This document shows positions 48,924 through 58,337 of a stretch of 64,000 nucleotides of DNA, one piece after another. Source of the DNA: JAWXBR01 sp034440235 (GTDB lineage Bacteria > Bacteroidota > Ignavibacteria > Kapaibacteriales > Kapaibacteriaceae); contig JAWXBR010000054.1 in NCBI GenBank assembly GCA_034440235.1, forward strand, positions 1 through 64,000, given 5' to 3'. Every line of letters begins with the position of its first letter. The first letter of the stretch is position 1. A model generated the notes under the pieces. That model searched no databases. It worked only from the letters and a program-made list of their open reading frames with translations, and was not told the DNA's origin. The translations under genes and the position numbers were made by a program.

Positions 48924-49736
48924 TTACAAGGCGAAGCGAATGTCAATACCAGCCTGCAGAGCGTTTACGCGAAGATTTGCAGACGGACTGACTTCAGTGA
49001 TGCCAAAGTTGTAATAGACGCATGGTACCAGCAGAATTCTGCCTGCAGAGAGTTCGTATTGAACCCCCGCTTTTACAGCAAGACGTATGCTTGACTTGTC
49101 ATCGATATTGTCACGACCAGTGATAATTGCACGGTCACCATTGATATACTCGCCAGGCGGTACACCTGGAGCATCCTTATCGAACGTTGCATTATCTGGC
49201 GAAACGAGCTCGAGTCTCTGTTCTCTGGCGCTATTTAATACGAACCCAATCGTAGGTCCAACAACAACGCCGAATGAAGAACTAAACAGATTAAGCTTGT
49301 AAATAAGCTCGAGGTCTAGAGTTGAGTACTTGATTTCGGCAACGTGTCTGACTGATGAAAATACAACTACACTGTTTGGATCTAGCGATGGGAGGTTATC
49401 GCCTACCTCTGAGTAATTAGCAGGAAGGTAGTTGTAGACAATTCTTGCAATAATCGAGGACCTCGAGTCCTGCGGTTTACCTAGCAGATATTCACCAGAA
49501 AAACCAAAGTAGTAGCCATTGTCAGTTCCCGATGTAAAGTCTGGGCAGAGCACATCTCCAGCGATTGACTGGAACCCCGAAGAATGTAGGGAGCGGTTAT
49601 AACCGACAACTGGTCCGACGTAAATACGTGGTCTGGCCTTCGCTGGGATTAACGGATTTGCAAGCTCTTGTTGCGCCCACATTGTACTTGAGGATACTAG
49701 TAACAACAGAACAACGATGTAGCAAGAACGCCTCAT
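48924..49736 (-). CDS. Outer-membrane beta-barrel protein (PorT/OmpW-like)
   Basis: The ATG at 49736 follows a strong GAGGTAGG (49741-49748) and starts a signal peptide (RRSCYIVVLLLLVSSSTMWAQ), giving 270 residues. The mature part has alternating-residue strands, glycine and aromatic girdles (PRIYVGPVVGYNRSLH, NGYYFGFSGEYLLG, GVVVGPTIGFVL, RLAVKAGVQYELS) and ends with the barrel-like INIRFAL-type terminus (GIDIRFAL). It belongs to the small porin/PorT-like outer-membrane proteins common in FCB bacteria. It begins 10 bases after the giant T9SS protein gene, so it may anchor or help that protein; this is inferred from the operon only. Confidence 0.82.
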   Translation of the reverse strand: MRRSCYIVVLLLLVSSSTMWAQQELANPLIPAKARPRIYVGPVVGYNRSLHSSGFQSIAGDVLCPDFTSGTDNGYYFGFSGEYLLGKPQDSRSSIIARIVYNYLPANYSEVGDNLPSLDPNSVVVFSSVRHVAEIKYSTLDLELIYKLNLFSSSFGVVVGPTIGFVLNSAREQRLELVSPDNATFDKDAPGVPPGEYINGDRAIITGRDNIDDKSSIRLAVKAGVQYELSAGRILLVPCVYYNFGITEVSPSANLRVNALQAGIDIRFAL

Positions 49737-49740
49737 TTTA

Positions 49741-49748
49741 CCTACCTC
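49741..49748 (-). promoter_or_regulatory. Ribosome binding site of the outer-membrane barrel gene
   Basis: Minus-strand GAGGTAGG, 4 bases before the ATG at 49736; it overlaps the stop codon of the upstream giant-protein gene. It fixes the start and rules out the in-frame opening at 49847. Confidence 0.7.
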
Positions 49749-52700
49749 AATTAACGAACAAAACAGGAAGCCCAACTTGGGAATTGCCATTCCGCATGTA
49801 AAGCCAGTATAGCCCACTAGACCAATTGGAACGAGAGAATTTAACATGCTGGGTGCCAGTTATCAAGAGGATTTTTTCCGCAAGTACAAACTGCTCTCCA
49901 GATACACTCTGCAAATGCAGTGAAATTTCCGACGCGCGAGACGCCGTTACTTCGATTTCGAGGTCTTGCTCTACCGGATTTGGTGCAATAACCAGACTTA
50001 CCCGAGGTGCGGCACCAAAGTGTATTACCCGCATGGCTCCGGCGCATAATTCGTTCGTAATGGTCGTTTTGGCACTGTCATCGAGTGAGCAAGGCGTCGC
50101 ATCAACTGCGGTCTGCACATCAAATTCTCTGTTGTCTTTCCACAACGACTTGGCGGGAACGGTCCATGTAACATGAAAGGGGCTTAGGACTTGGGTCTCT
50201 AGTGTCCACCGGTACACATCAGTTGATTCTTTGACCAACCCTATCGGAACCTTGCGACCTACACCGATTGCATCGTCGACCGTAGCGGTAATGACATTGT
50301 CAGTTTGCAATTGCAAACGATCACTTGGTACGGAGTACGTACCGAGTAGACTCACGTCTACGTCCTGCGTAGCCAGGCATCTGACATGCGTTTCAATGTC
50401 AATACTTGCACCAGGTGATACGCTAATGAACGGTGTGGATGTAATAACAAGCTTCGGAACGTACACATCGAAAAGCACATTCCGTTTTTCGACCTGGTTA
50501 CTGCCATAACGCACGACCGATTGAAGTGTGCCTGCCCAGCTTCGATCTGGAGTGAAAAGTACCGTTACGTCATGCGAAGTATGTCCCGCGAGAACGTATG
50601 GCGCATTTGTATCAGAAAAAATTTGGGAAGTGTTATGGTACAATTCGACATTGTAAATAACGATATCGGTGTTGCCTGTATTTTCCATTCGGATAATAGC
50701 TGACGTGTCAACACACGCTTCATACATTGTTGCGGCAATGAGTGATGTGCCAAATGCAGTTGTATCGGGTAGAATACCAACACCATATACCAATACGTAC
50801 GAGGTGTCCTTTGCAGATCCCGGCATTGCATCGTGTTCAAACGCCACCCTCACCGATTGATAACCCGCACGCTGTGGTATAAAGCTTACAACGTCGGCAA
50901 GTGTTAGTGGTGTTGCCATGCCTGTAATCGTAGTTAGCGACGCAGGTAGGATAAATGACCCTTGATCGGCCCCTTCCACCCATACACTCGTAACCGTTAA
51001 GCGCTCGGAACCAAATGAGCGTGCGAGATTGGCAACAGAATCGCGTCGGGTGCCGACTACCATCGTTCCCATGTCGATATCAAAAGTTTCTACGGCAGGG
51101 ATGATGCCTTCGCCAAAGAAACGAATGCGAACTGTATCGTGGAAACGCCAGTCAACGACGAACGGAATGCTCAATGCAAACGGGGCAACACTATCTGCTA
51201 AAAATGCAACGCTCGCAATCGAAGACGTATCACCTTGCAGGGCAATACCTGCCATGCCGAACGTTCCATAATCGAACGATGCGGTGTCACCGCTTCTTGA
51301 TACCCTCGACAGTAGGCAGGCAGCCTCACCAGTATTTCGCAACGTGAATGTGCTGTCATTACGCGTGCCAACGCGACGTCTGCCCCAGTCAATGACGATG
51401 TCTTCTACGTCTGGACGTATCCCGCGGCCTGTATACCCTACAGTGGCGTTCAGACTTGGAAAGGTACCCACGGTGTCGATGCGTCTGTACGCCACCACCG
51501 AGTCGGGCATGAAGCAAACGTTCACCCACATCGTGTCTCCAGATTCCAACCGACGAGGCAGTCCGAGTGACGCTGTATCTGGCGTGAATTGCTGAAACAA
51601 CTGCGACATAATAAGCGAGGTTAACATGAACGGATTCTGTCCGTCATTAATAACTGGCACACGTCCGCAGGCAGTGTCGCCAATTCTAACCGGACCAAAA
51701 TCGATCGACTCTGTTCGTATGGAGAGATTCGTGAGGCTTTTAACGACAAAAGATTTTTTTAGATCACATGGCAAAAGGACATGTACGGTGGCAGATCGAC
51801 GAATGGTATCGATGCTTGGCATAAAACACACAGACACTCTAACCGAATCGCCTGCTGCCAGTAGTGTGTCTCTCGTAGGAACCGAGCCTAGAGAATACCT
51901 AGGGTCGCCCTGAAGAGTAACATCCCGAATGACTACCGGAGTAGTATCGATGTTTACAATCCAAGCGTCCAGGCAAATCTGCGCAGATCCCATGGTTAGA
52001 AGTGTTACACTCTGTGGTATCCGAATGTTAGGCGCATCGTACCTATACAACCACTCCTTGCCGTTGCCTTGCGTATCATATGTGTGGAGTACCAACGTTG
52101 CATCCTTCCACATATCTCTAACTCTGGCATCGACACGCCTGGTACCTACAGTATCTATAGGTGCTGAGAGTGAATACGCGTAGTTCGTGGTTGGCGGCGT
52201 TTGAGCGAAAATTTCATAGATGCCAGGGACACTCTCCGACACGTCGGTTATCGTCCCTGTCACGGTGCCACAGTCAACAGCAAGTGCGTATTCCGGTGGA
52301 GAAACATCAATAGTTGGTAGAGGTCCCCATCGCAATCCAAAGAGATTGGCATACGAGTCAACCCACGACGTTCCGTACATCACACCAGAAAACGTACCTG
52401 TGTCGCACGCTATAGAGTAGACACCTTCATTTAGTCTAACCTGTGCCCATCGCAATGAGGTACCAGGAACTTTTCTCGTGGAAATGCTAGGCGCCAATGT
52501 CGCAATCGGTATCCCATTAATCTTAAGTGTGGCTAGTGCAACGCTATCTGCGACTAGATTGATGTAGTAATGACGGACCTGAAAGGTTGTGTCGGTTTGT
52601 GTTTGCAGGACTGGAAATTGGAACAATGCACCCATCACATATTGGGACAGTGCAGGCACTACCACCATCGCGGGGTCGTAATCCTGCTCAGCAGTTGTTG

Positions 52701-53751
52701 CATACGGATTCCGCTTACTGCTAGGCATGAACTGAACGAGCAGAAAAACCTGAGTGCTTTTCCAAAATGCTGGACCTGTAACTCTGAATTCCCTAGAGTC
52801 GCCGGGCTGTGCAAGTCGAATCGTAGTAATGCCTGATCCGTCGTCGATCTCAATATCAGTATTAGGATAAGCAGCAACCATTCGGATGTAGTCTCCACCC
52901 TGCACCAATGCCAACGGCGTGGTGGCGTATTGCGTACCCCATTTGTCGACTGGTGGCAGCATCTCGATGAGATGGTCTTTGCTGCACTCCTGACGTGTTG
53001 GTATGCTGGAACGAACGTGACCGCTAAGTAAACCAACGGGCTTCGTAGACTGGATACGCGAACCTGTAAGATCGTTTGACCCCAGTACGCCTTGCTCAGC
53101 TCTTACGAGATAAACCTGTCCTTTATTGAGCGTTACAGTAAACGGCACACCTGGACGTGCGCCACCCTCTGTCGAGCATCTCGGGGTAATCGTAACATCA
53201 GTACCAGACTCCGTTGCCAAAACCATAAACTCGCCGCCACGAGAAATCGCATTGGTGCCGCCACCAAATCCAGATGGTACATAGTTGTCGTTTGGACGAT
53301 TTACGCTGTAATACTCTGTGCCGAGAAATGGAATAGGAATTGCCGTGTAGGTATCTGTGGTTTTTTCTTTTGTGCTCATCGCATAGACTATGACTGGCAA
53401 GTCTGAAGTAACAAAGATTGCTTTGTTCTCGGGTCTTTCAGAGGGGTGTGTTTCGTAGTATCTACTAATTGGTACGATGCGCACGCTATGCGCTACAAGA
53501 ACCTCGGTAAACCGAGTTCCGTTTGGAAAGTCAATGACAACGTTCGCTGGATACTCCGAACTAATAAACAAACTTAGTTCGCTGTCATCACCTGTTTCGA
53601 GAATCTCATTCTCCATGAAGCCCAGCACGAAGCTGGTGCCTTCTAGTGAAGACGCACCTCGGCGTGGAAGCACACGCTCGATCTGTGCAGTGGATTCCAC
53701 TACACAACACACCAGCATCGACAGAATCACAATGGCTCTAACGGATTGCAT
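49747..53751 (-). CDS. Giant IgGFc-binding-like/choice-of-anchor-D protein with T9SS domain (second copy)
   Basis: The ATG at 53751 has GGAG at 53757-53760 and a signal peptide (RAIVILSMLVCCVVESTAQ), giving 1334 residues. Residues about 35-470 match the IgGFc-binding-protein N-terminal module closely: ELSLFISSEYPANVVI, VTSDLPVIVYAMS, TDTYTAIPIPFLGTEYY, FMVLATESGTDVTI, STKPVGLLSGHVRSS. Then come several choice-of-anchor-D Ig-like domains (VTLLTMGSAQICLDAW, ESIDFGPVRIGDTACGRVP, FDIDMGTMVVGTRRDS) and a C-terminal sorting domain (RVSLVIAPNPVEQDLEI, WSSGLYWLYMRNG). It is a paralogue in architecture of the protein at 41794-46323. Probable role: surface adhesin or structural protein. The outer-membrane barrel gene follows after 10 bases. 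Confidence 0.88.
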   Translation of the reverse strand: MQSVRAIVILSMLVCCVVESTAQIERVLPRRGASSLEGTSFVLGFMENEILETGDDSELSLFISSEYPANVVIDFPNGTRFTEVLVAHSVRIVPISRYYETHPSERPENKAIFVTSDLPVIVYAMSTKEKTTDTYTAIPIPFLGTEYYSVNRPNDNYVPSGFGGGTNAISRGGEFMVLATESGTDVTITPRCSTEGGARPGVPFTVTLNKGQVYLVRAEQGVLGSNDLTGSRIQSTKPVGLLSGHVRSSIPTRQECSKDHLIEMLPPVDKWGTQYATTPLALVQGGDYIRMVAAYPNTDIEIDDGSGITTIRLAQPGDSREFRVTGPAFWKSTQVFLLVQFMPSSKRNPYATTAEQDYDPAMVVVPALSQYVMGALFQFPVLQTQTDTTFQVRHYYINLVADSVALATLKINGIPIATLAPSISTRKVPGTSLRWAQVRLNEGVYSIACDTGTFSGVMYGTSWVDSYANLFGLRWGPLPTIDVSPPEYALAVDCGTVTGTITDVSESVPGIYEIFAQTPPTTNYAYSLSAPIDTVGTRRVDARVRDMWKDATLVLHTYDTQGNGKEWLYRYDAPNIRIPQSVTLLTMGSAQICLDAWIVNIDTTPVVIRDVTLQGDPRYSLGSVPTRDTLLAAGDSVRVSVCFMPSIDTIRRSATVHVLLPCDLKKSFVVKSLTNLSIRTESIDFGPVRIGDTACGRVPVINDGQNPFMLTSLIMSQLFQQFTPDTASLGLPRRLESGDTMWVNVCFMPDSVVAYRRIDTVGTFPSLNATVGYTGRGIRPDVEDIVIDWGRRRVGTRNDSTFTLRNTGEAACLLSRVSRSGDTASFDYGTFGMAGIALQGDTSSIASVAFLADSVAPFALSIPFVVDWRFHDTVRIRFFGEGIIPAVETFDIDMGTMVVGTRRDSVANLARSFGSERLTVTSVWVEGADQGSFILPASLTTITGMATPLTLADVVSFIPQRAGYQSVRVAFEHDAMPGSAKDTSYVLVYGVGILPDTTAFGTSLIAATMYEACVDTSAIIRMENTGNTDIVIYNVELYHNTSQIFSDTNAPYVLAGHTSHDVTVLFTPDRSWAGTLQSVVRYGSNQVEKRNVLFDVYVPKLVITSTPFISVSPGASIDIETHVRCLATQDVDVSLLGTYSVPSDRLQLQTDNVITATVDDAIGVGRKVPIGLVKESTDVYRWTLETQVLSPFHVTWTVPAKSLWKDNREFDVQTAVDATPCSLDDSAKTTITNELCAGAMRVIHFGAAPRVSLVIAPNPVEQDLEIEVTASRASEISLHLQSVSGEQFVLAEKILLITGTQHVKFSRSNWSSGLYWLYMRNGNSQVGLPVLFVN

Positions 53752-53847
53752 AGGCTCTCCAGGCACAGACGCCTAGCCGATATTACGACCAATCAGCAAA
53801 TAATCACCTACCAACTTGATAACAGCCGGGTACAGATCGCTTACCGA

Positions 53848-55122
53848 TCACATTCCGGCATCCGACTTCCTGAAAGGGGCCGGAAGGGGGCGCCTTCGTG
53901 GCCTGTCTGTCCGCCACAGAAATCCCGGCAAGCGATAATCCAACTCGCGTCCTGCAACGATGTTTTCGGGGTGATGTTCCCCCTCTACGCCTATCCTCCA
54001 GAACACATCCGTGATCTGACCTTGCTCGAAATACGCTTTTATCGTGTCGGCAGTGAATCTGGCAAGACCTTTGGGCTTGTCATCCTCTACATACCACGTA
54101 ATGTTCTTTGCATTGTCGACAGCAATGAGGTTTCTGACTGTGTCGTTCTCGACGTTGAGCGTTATTTGGCGACCAGCTATCTGGTCGAATCGATCGGCGC
54201 GAACACTGTCTGATCTACTAATGAGGAATGCTGTGTTGGTGCCAACAACCGACGAGAGGTGCTTGTTTGGTGCAAATACATCTATGGTATCTGCTGTTAA
54301 CTGCAACGAGTCGGACCACAGAATTGGTTTGCTGCGCAAATAAATGCGTCCACTGGCTTCGTCGTAGATAAGCGTATCTGCCAAAGCAGCAACACCGCCC
54401 CGAACGAGCTGACCCCTACCGCGCGCGCGGTAGCGCGGCGCAGCCCCTTCACGAAACGATTCTAGGGTGTCTGCTGCGAGAAAGGTCGTGTCTTCTTTGT
54501 CAATACTCCACGATGCGGCGTTACCCCACACCTTCATGAACTTTGCCGCAGGATCGTGCGTTGCCGAGTCGCCCTGCATCCACGACAAGGAGTCGCGCGA
54601 CGCAATCAGAACGCGCCCAAACGCTGTGCTCAGTTTTGTATCGCGGTTGTAGTGAACCGTGTCAGACCAGACCAACACCGAATCGTCTTCGATGCGAACG
54701 CTGTCTAAAAACGTTGCGATGTGTGTGAACGTCGAGTACGTACCGCTGCGCGCTCGTATCGTGCGGTTCTGGTCGTTTACGGTAACGCCACCATGGGCAT
54801 CAGCAACGAGACGATTGCCGTCGTATTGAACGGTTGGTGCGCGCAATGTCATGCTTCCCTGCGTTATAACGACGTGCCCGAACAGGTCTGCACGATTCTC
54901 GAGGATATACTGCACTGCCCTGTCGCATGTAACAAGAACGTTGCCCTGACGAAAGCGGATACGTCCGAAGAATTTGCGGATGCCGGTTTCTAACGGACCT
55001 GCCCCTACAACGCTGTCGGCGTTTTCGAGAATGACAGGCTGCTGCGGTCCCATGTCATCCTGCGCGGAAACGCCTGAGCAGAAGATCACAACAACCACAA
55101 ACAAAAGTGCTGATACGCGCAT
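53848..55122 (-). CDS. OstA/LptA-like LPS-transport family protein
   Basis: The ATG at 55122 starts a signal peptide (RVSALLFVVVVIFCSGVSAQ); 424 residues. The mature protein is a long run of short beta-strands of the OstA-like/LptA jellyroll type: FGRIRFRQGNVLVTCDRAVQY, DLFGHVVITQGSMTLRAPTVQY, GGVTVNDQNRTIRARS, TKLSTAFGRVLIASRD, SKPILWSDSLQLTADTIDVF. LptA bridges LPS across the periplasm; the related OstA_2 proteins in FCB bacteria are longer, like this one. With kdtA it supports an LPS outer membrane. The C-terminus is basic and proline-rich (RTDRPRRRPLPAPFRKS). It is divergent from hflX, with 43 bases between starts, and a TAGATTTG box lies 5 bases before its ATG. Confidence 0.85.
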   Translation of the reverse strand: MRVSALLFVVVVIFCSGVSAQDDMGPQQPVILENADSVVGAGPLETGIRKFFGRIRFRQGNVLVTCDRAVQYILENRADLFGHVVITQGSMTLRAPTVQYDGNRLVADAHGGVTVNDQNRTIRARSGTYSTFTHIATFLDSVRIEDDSVLVWSDTVHYNRDTKLSTAFGRVLIASRDSLSWMQGDSATHDPAAKFMKVWGNAASWSIDKEDTTFLAADTLESFREGAAPRYRARGRGQLVRGGVAALADTLIYDEASGRIYLRSKPILWSDSLQLTADTIDVFAPNKHLSSVVGTNTAFLISRSDSVRADRFDQIAGRQITLNVENDTVRNLIAVDNAKNITWYVEDDKPKGLARFTADTIKAYFEQGQITDVFWRIGVEGEHHPENIVAGRELDYRLPGFLWRTDRPRRRPLPAPFRKSDAGM

Positions 55123-55127
55123 TACGT

Positions 55128-55135
55128 CAAATCTA
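55128..55135 (-). promoter_or_regulatory. Probable -7 promoter element (TAGATTTG) of the OstA-like gene
   Basis: Minus-strand TAGATTTG matches TAnnTTTG exactly and ends 5 bases before the ATG at 55122. It pairs with an exact match for the divergent hflX gene in the same 43-base gap. Confidence 0.5.
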
Positions 55136-55151
55136 CGGCCTCCGTGCGTCG

Positions 55152-55159
55152 TAGCTTTG
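55152..55159 (+). promoter_or_regulatory. Probable -7 promoter element (TAGCTTTG) of hflX
   Basis: TAGCTTTG matches TAnnTTTG exactly, 6 bases before the ATG at 55166. No Shine-Dalgarno is present. Confidence 0.5.
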
Positions 55160-55165
55160 CAGTCC

Positions 55166-56449
55166 ATGCATGACATCGGACTACAACCAAGAGAACGCGC
55201 CATTCTAGTAGGCGTCCTACGTAAGGGCGCTAATCCAGAGACCACCGCCGATCACCTTTCTGAATTAACACTTCTGCTCGATACAGCAGGGGCAGATGTG
55301 GCTGACGTACTCACGCAAGAGCGTGAGCGTCCGGACCTTTCTACTGCAATAGGCAAAGGAAAAGTTGAGGAACTCAAGGCATTGATTGAAGAACATCAGG
55401 TGCAAATGGTGGTGTTCGACGACGAGCTTTCACCTGCGCAGGTTCGCAACCTCGAAAAAGCTCTTGAGATAAAGGTGCTCGACAGAACGGGCGTCATCCT
55501 CGACATCTTCGCTGCGCATGCACATAGTGCAGAAGCACGAACGCAGGTAGAGCTTGCGCAGCTCAATTATCTTTTGCCGCGCCTGACGCGGATGTGGACA
55601 CACTTATCCAAACAGTTTGGTGGCGTAGGAACAAAGGGTCCGGGCGAAACCCAAATCGAAACCGACCGCCGCATGTTCCGCGGACGCATGCAGCGTCTGC
55701 AAGAGAAACTCAAAGAAATCGACATCCAAAGAGTTGTGCAGCGAAAGGGCAGAGAGGGTTTGCCGCGTTTTGCGCTCGTTGGTTATACGAACGCCGGCAA
55801 GTCATCGATGATGCGTGCTCTAACCGCGAGCGATGTTTTTATCGAAGACCGACTCTTTGCGACCCTCGACACTACCGTGCGGGCGTTCGAAATGCCGAGT
55901 GGACAGAAGGTGCTGATTTCTGACACAGTGGGATTCATCCGTAAGCTTCCAACTCAACTCGTAGCATCGTTTCGCACAACACTTGCCGAGACCATGGAAG
56001 CCGATGTACTTATCCATGTCGTTGATATCACACATAGGAGTCTGCACGATCACATTAAGGTTGTGAACGAGACGATACGATCGCTCGATGCGCACGACAC
56101 GCCGATGATTCTGGTATTCAACAAGATCGATGCGCTCCAGGAGCCGCACGTAATGGACGATCTGGCAATAGAGTTTCCAGGATGTGTGTTCGTTTCTGCA
56201 GAACGTTCACTTAATATTCAACGCCTCATACAACAGATGCAGGATACGCTTGAGCAGATTAGCGTCGCGGTTCACCTTCGCATTCCGTATGACCGCATGC
56301 AGGATGTGTCGCGTGTATACGAGTCGAACGAAGTTGTTCAGCGCACAGATGCCGAGGAAAACGTACTCTTGGTGGTCAAGGTGCCGACCGATAAATTGGC
56401 CTCATTCCGCACAAGGTATGAATCGTACGTCGACATCGAGCATTCATAA
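55166..56449 (+). CDS. hflX: Ribosome-associated GTPase HflX
   Basis: The ATG at 55166 gives 427 residues, the normal HflX length; the frame is open upstream to 54974 but that part lies over the divergent OstA-like gene. The N-terminal HflX domain contains ATTADHLSEL-like ETTADHLSELTLLLDTAGA, IGKGKVEELKAL and DRTGVILDIFAAHA. The coiled-coil linker carries GTKGPGETQIETDRR. The G domain has G1 VGYTNAGKSSMMRAL, G2 TTVRAF, G3 DTVGFI followed by RKLPTQLVASFRTTL, and G4 NKID. HflX splits or rescues stalled 70S ribosomes using GTP, especially in heat stress. A small membrane-protein gene follows after 14 bases. Confidence 0.95.
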   Translation: MHDIGLQPRERAILVGVLRKGANPETTADHLSELTLLLDTAGADVADVLTQERERPDLSTAIGKGKVEELKALIEEHQVQMVVFDDELSPAQVRNLEKALEIKVLDRTGVILDIFAAHAHSAEARTQVELAQLNYLLPRLTRMWTHLSKQFGGVGTKGPGETQIETDRRMFRGRMQRLQEKLKEIDIQRVVQRKGREGLPRFALVGYTNAGKSSMMRALTASDVFIEDRLFATLDTTVRAFEMPSGQKVLISDTVGFIRKLPTQLVASFRTTLAETMEADVLIHVVDITHRSLHDHIKVVNETIRSLDAHDTPMILVFNKIDALQEPHVMDDLAIEFPGCVFVSAERSLNIQRLIQQMQDTLEQISVAVHLRIPYDRMQDVSRVYESNEVVQRTDAEENVLLVVKVPTDKLASFRTRYESYVDIEHS

Positions 56450-56451
56450 CA

Positions 56452-56457
56452 AAAGGA
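56452..56457 (+). promoter_or_regulatory. Ribosome binding site of the 54-residue protein
   Basis: AAAGGA, 6 bases before the ATG at 56464. It is the main support that the short frame is translated. Confidence 0.6.
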
Positions 56458-56463
56458 CTTTGC

Positions 56464-56628
56464 ATGGCAGCTCTTGTCATTCTTCTCATAGCAGCAATCA
56501 CCTACTTCTTGACAATTGCACTCGTTGTAGTGGGTGAAGAGGTTCATCCACTTGTATCAGCTGTGCTTTTTGGTGTTGTTGGGTACGTGGCATTTCGTCT
56601 TTTTCAGTCACGTCTGACGCGCCTCTGA
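56464..56628 (+). CDS. Small membrane protein of unknown function (54 residues)
   Basis: The frame has an AAAGGA ribosome site and fits exactly between hflX (14 bases upstream) and recN (20 bases downstream). The product has two predicted membrane helices: residues about 2-22 (AALVILLIAAITYFLTIALV) and about 31-44 (VSAVLFGVVGYVAF), joined by VGEEVHP and ending in a basic tail (RLFQSRLTRL). No family is recognised. Fixed spacing, a ribosome site and a clean two-helix pattern make a real gene likely, but conservation has not been tested. Confidence 0.65.
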   Translation: MAALVILLIAAITYFLTIALVVVGEEVHPLVSAVLFGVVGYVAFRLFQSRLTRL

Positions 56629-56648
56629 GCACATCGTCTTAGACTGTT

Positions 56649-58301
56649 ATGCTCGGACACCTCTCCATTCGCGATTTTGCGCTAATACAAAACGTCAATC
56701 TGACGTTTCGTTCGGGTCTCACTGTCCTACTAGGTGAAACTGGCGCAGGAAAATCAATCCTCATCGACGCTCTTGCAGCTGCAATGGGCGAGCGAATGTC
56801 TGCAGATGTCATACGCACAGGTGCGAAGAAGTGCGTTATCGAAGCAACATTCGATGTGGCGCAGATTGATGCGGTTGGCGTGTTCCTAGCGACCCATGAA
56901 CTAGACATCAACGAGCAGCTAGTTTGTAGACGAGAACTAACTGCGAGTGGCACCTCACGTTGTTTCATCAACGATACGCCTGTTCAAACCACCGTCGCGC
57001 GCGCGCTTGCACAGGTGTTGCTCGACTTTCATGGTCAACATGATACGCACGGACTACTACACGCAACACGTCATCGAGAGGTAATCGATCAGGCGGCAGG
57101 ACACGACGATCTACTCGAAGCCATGCAGCATGCTTGGCGCGACGTAATCGAGAAACGCGACCGACTTGCAGCAACGAAGCTACGCGCTCGTACGGCGGAC
57201 GAGGATCGTGCACGTATGCAGTTTCTCATCGATGAAATTGCGCATATCAATCCACAGCCAGAAGAAGACGATTCTATACGAGCCGAACTGCTACGCGCAG
57301 AATCTTCAGAGCTTGTTATGTCTGCAGCCATTGTTGTTCGCGACCTACTCTATGCTGGCGATGTCGCTGCCTACGATCTTCTTCAACAGGTACGTGAGCG
57401 TTTAGTCTCGCTCACGGCATTCGACCCTTCACTGTTGAGATATGTAGAGGATATCGACTCAGCGTTAATTGCTTGCAAAGAAACAGCAGGTGCAGTTAGT
57501 GCTTACACAGAGCCCGAAGACTTCAGCTCGGAGCATCTCGAATACCTGCGTCAGCGTCAGATCGGGCTACAACGCATAGCCCGCAAATACGGCACACTCG
57601 CAGATGCCATTACACATCACGAGCGGTTAGAGCGCGAGGTGCAGATGCTCGAACACCTCGATGAAGAGTTAGCAGGGCACGAAAAAGCCCTTGTTTTTGC
57701 AACCGCTGAAGCTACTTCGATTGCGAAGAAACTATCGTCGTCACGACGTAAAGCCGCCGCCACGCTTGAGAAAGGTGTTGTAAAGGGTCTTCAGAGTATG
57801 GGAATGCCCTCCGCTGAACTTCAGACGGAAATAGAGAAAGTTGAACTGACCGCTTCCGGAGCGGATGCGGTGGCATTCTCATTCACAAGTAACCTCGGCG
57901 AGCCCCTTCGGCCCCTTGCCAAGGTTGCCTCTGGCGGCGAGCTCTCGCGAGTGATGCTGTCGTTAAAGCAAGTCATGGCGCGCAGGGGCGGAATAGGCAC
58001 GCTTGTCTTTGATGAGATTGACACTGGCATAAGTGGACGTATTGCTCGGCACGTTGGAGAAGTGATGAAGGATCTCTCGAAGAATCACCAAATCCTCTGC
58101 ATTACTCACCTGCCGCAAATTGCTTCGCTAGCCAGTGCCTTTATTCGCGTATCTAAATCCGAACTACATGGCGTAACAACTGTAACGGCCGAGAACATTA
58201 CCTCCGAAGATGCCGTTATAGAGATCGCACGCTTGCTTGCTGGAACATCGGTTACACCAGCGGCACTTGATAGTGCGCGAGAACTCATGCAGCCCCTTTA
58301 A
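56649..58301 (+). CDS. recN: DNA repair ATPase RecN
   Basis: A 550-residue SMC-like ATPase of normal RecN length. Walker A is LGETGAGKSILIDALA (about 30-45), a long coiled-coil region occupies about 160-370, the signature is ASGGELSRVMLSLKQVMA, and Walker B is TLVFDEIDTGISGRIA, followed by HQILCITHLPQIAS. The N-terminal HLSIRDFALIQNVNLTF and FHGQHDTHGLLH are typical. RecN acts in recombinational repair of double-strand breaks, holding DNA ends together. No SOS box is evident upstream; the gene probably follows the small membrane-protein gene in one transcript. Confidence 0.96.
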   Translation: MLGHLSIRDFALIQNVNLTFRSGLTVLLGETGAGKSILIDALAAAMGERMSADVIRTGAKKCVIEATFDVAQIDAVGVFLATHELDINEQLVCRRELTASGTSRCFINDTPVQTTVARALAQVLLDFHGQHDTHGLLHATRHREVIDQAAGHDDLLEAMQHAWRDVIEKRDRLAATKLRARTADEDRARMQFLIDEIAHINPQPEEDDSIRAELLRAESSELVMSAAIVVRDLLYAGDVAAYDLLQQVRERLVSLTAFDPSLLRYVEDIDSALIACKETAGAVSAYTEPEDFSSEHLEYLRQRQIGLQRIARKYGTLADAITHHERLEREVQMLEHLDEELAGHEKALVFATAEATSIAKKLSSSRRKAAATLEKGVVKGLQSMGMPSAELQTEIEKVELTASGADAVAFSFTSNLGEPLRPLAKVASGGELSRVMLSLKQVMARRGGIGTLVFDEIDTGISGRIARHVGEVMKDLSKNHQILCITHLPQIASLASAFIRVSKSELHGVTTVTAENITSEDAVIEIARLLAGTSVTPAALDSARELMQPL

Positions 58302-58313
58302 TCACAGTCCTTC

Positions 58314-58326
58314 ACGACGTAGTCGT
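58314..58326. other. Short inverted repeat before the small HD-hydrolase gene
   Basis: ACGAC-GTA-GTCGT lies between the recN stop and the start at 58338, next to a TATCTTG sequence (58326-58332) that resembles the -7 box. It may be an operator or chance; the arms are only five bases. Confidence 0.2.
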
Positions 58327-58337
58327 ATCTTGTATGT

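Noticed and set aside
53834..53848. GATCG-CTTAC-CGATC hairpin after the OstA-like gene as a terminator
   Set aside because: The stem is only five bases and no T-run follows.
54974..55165. Longer N-terminus for HflX
   Set aside because: It would run over the divergent OstA-like gene and its promoter, and the sequence there shows no HflX similarity.
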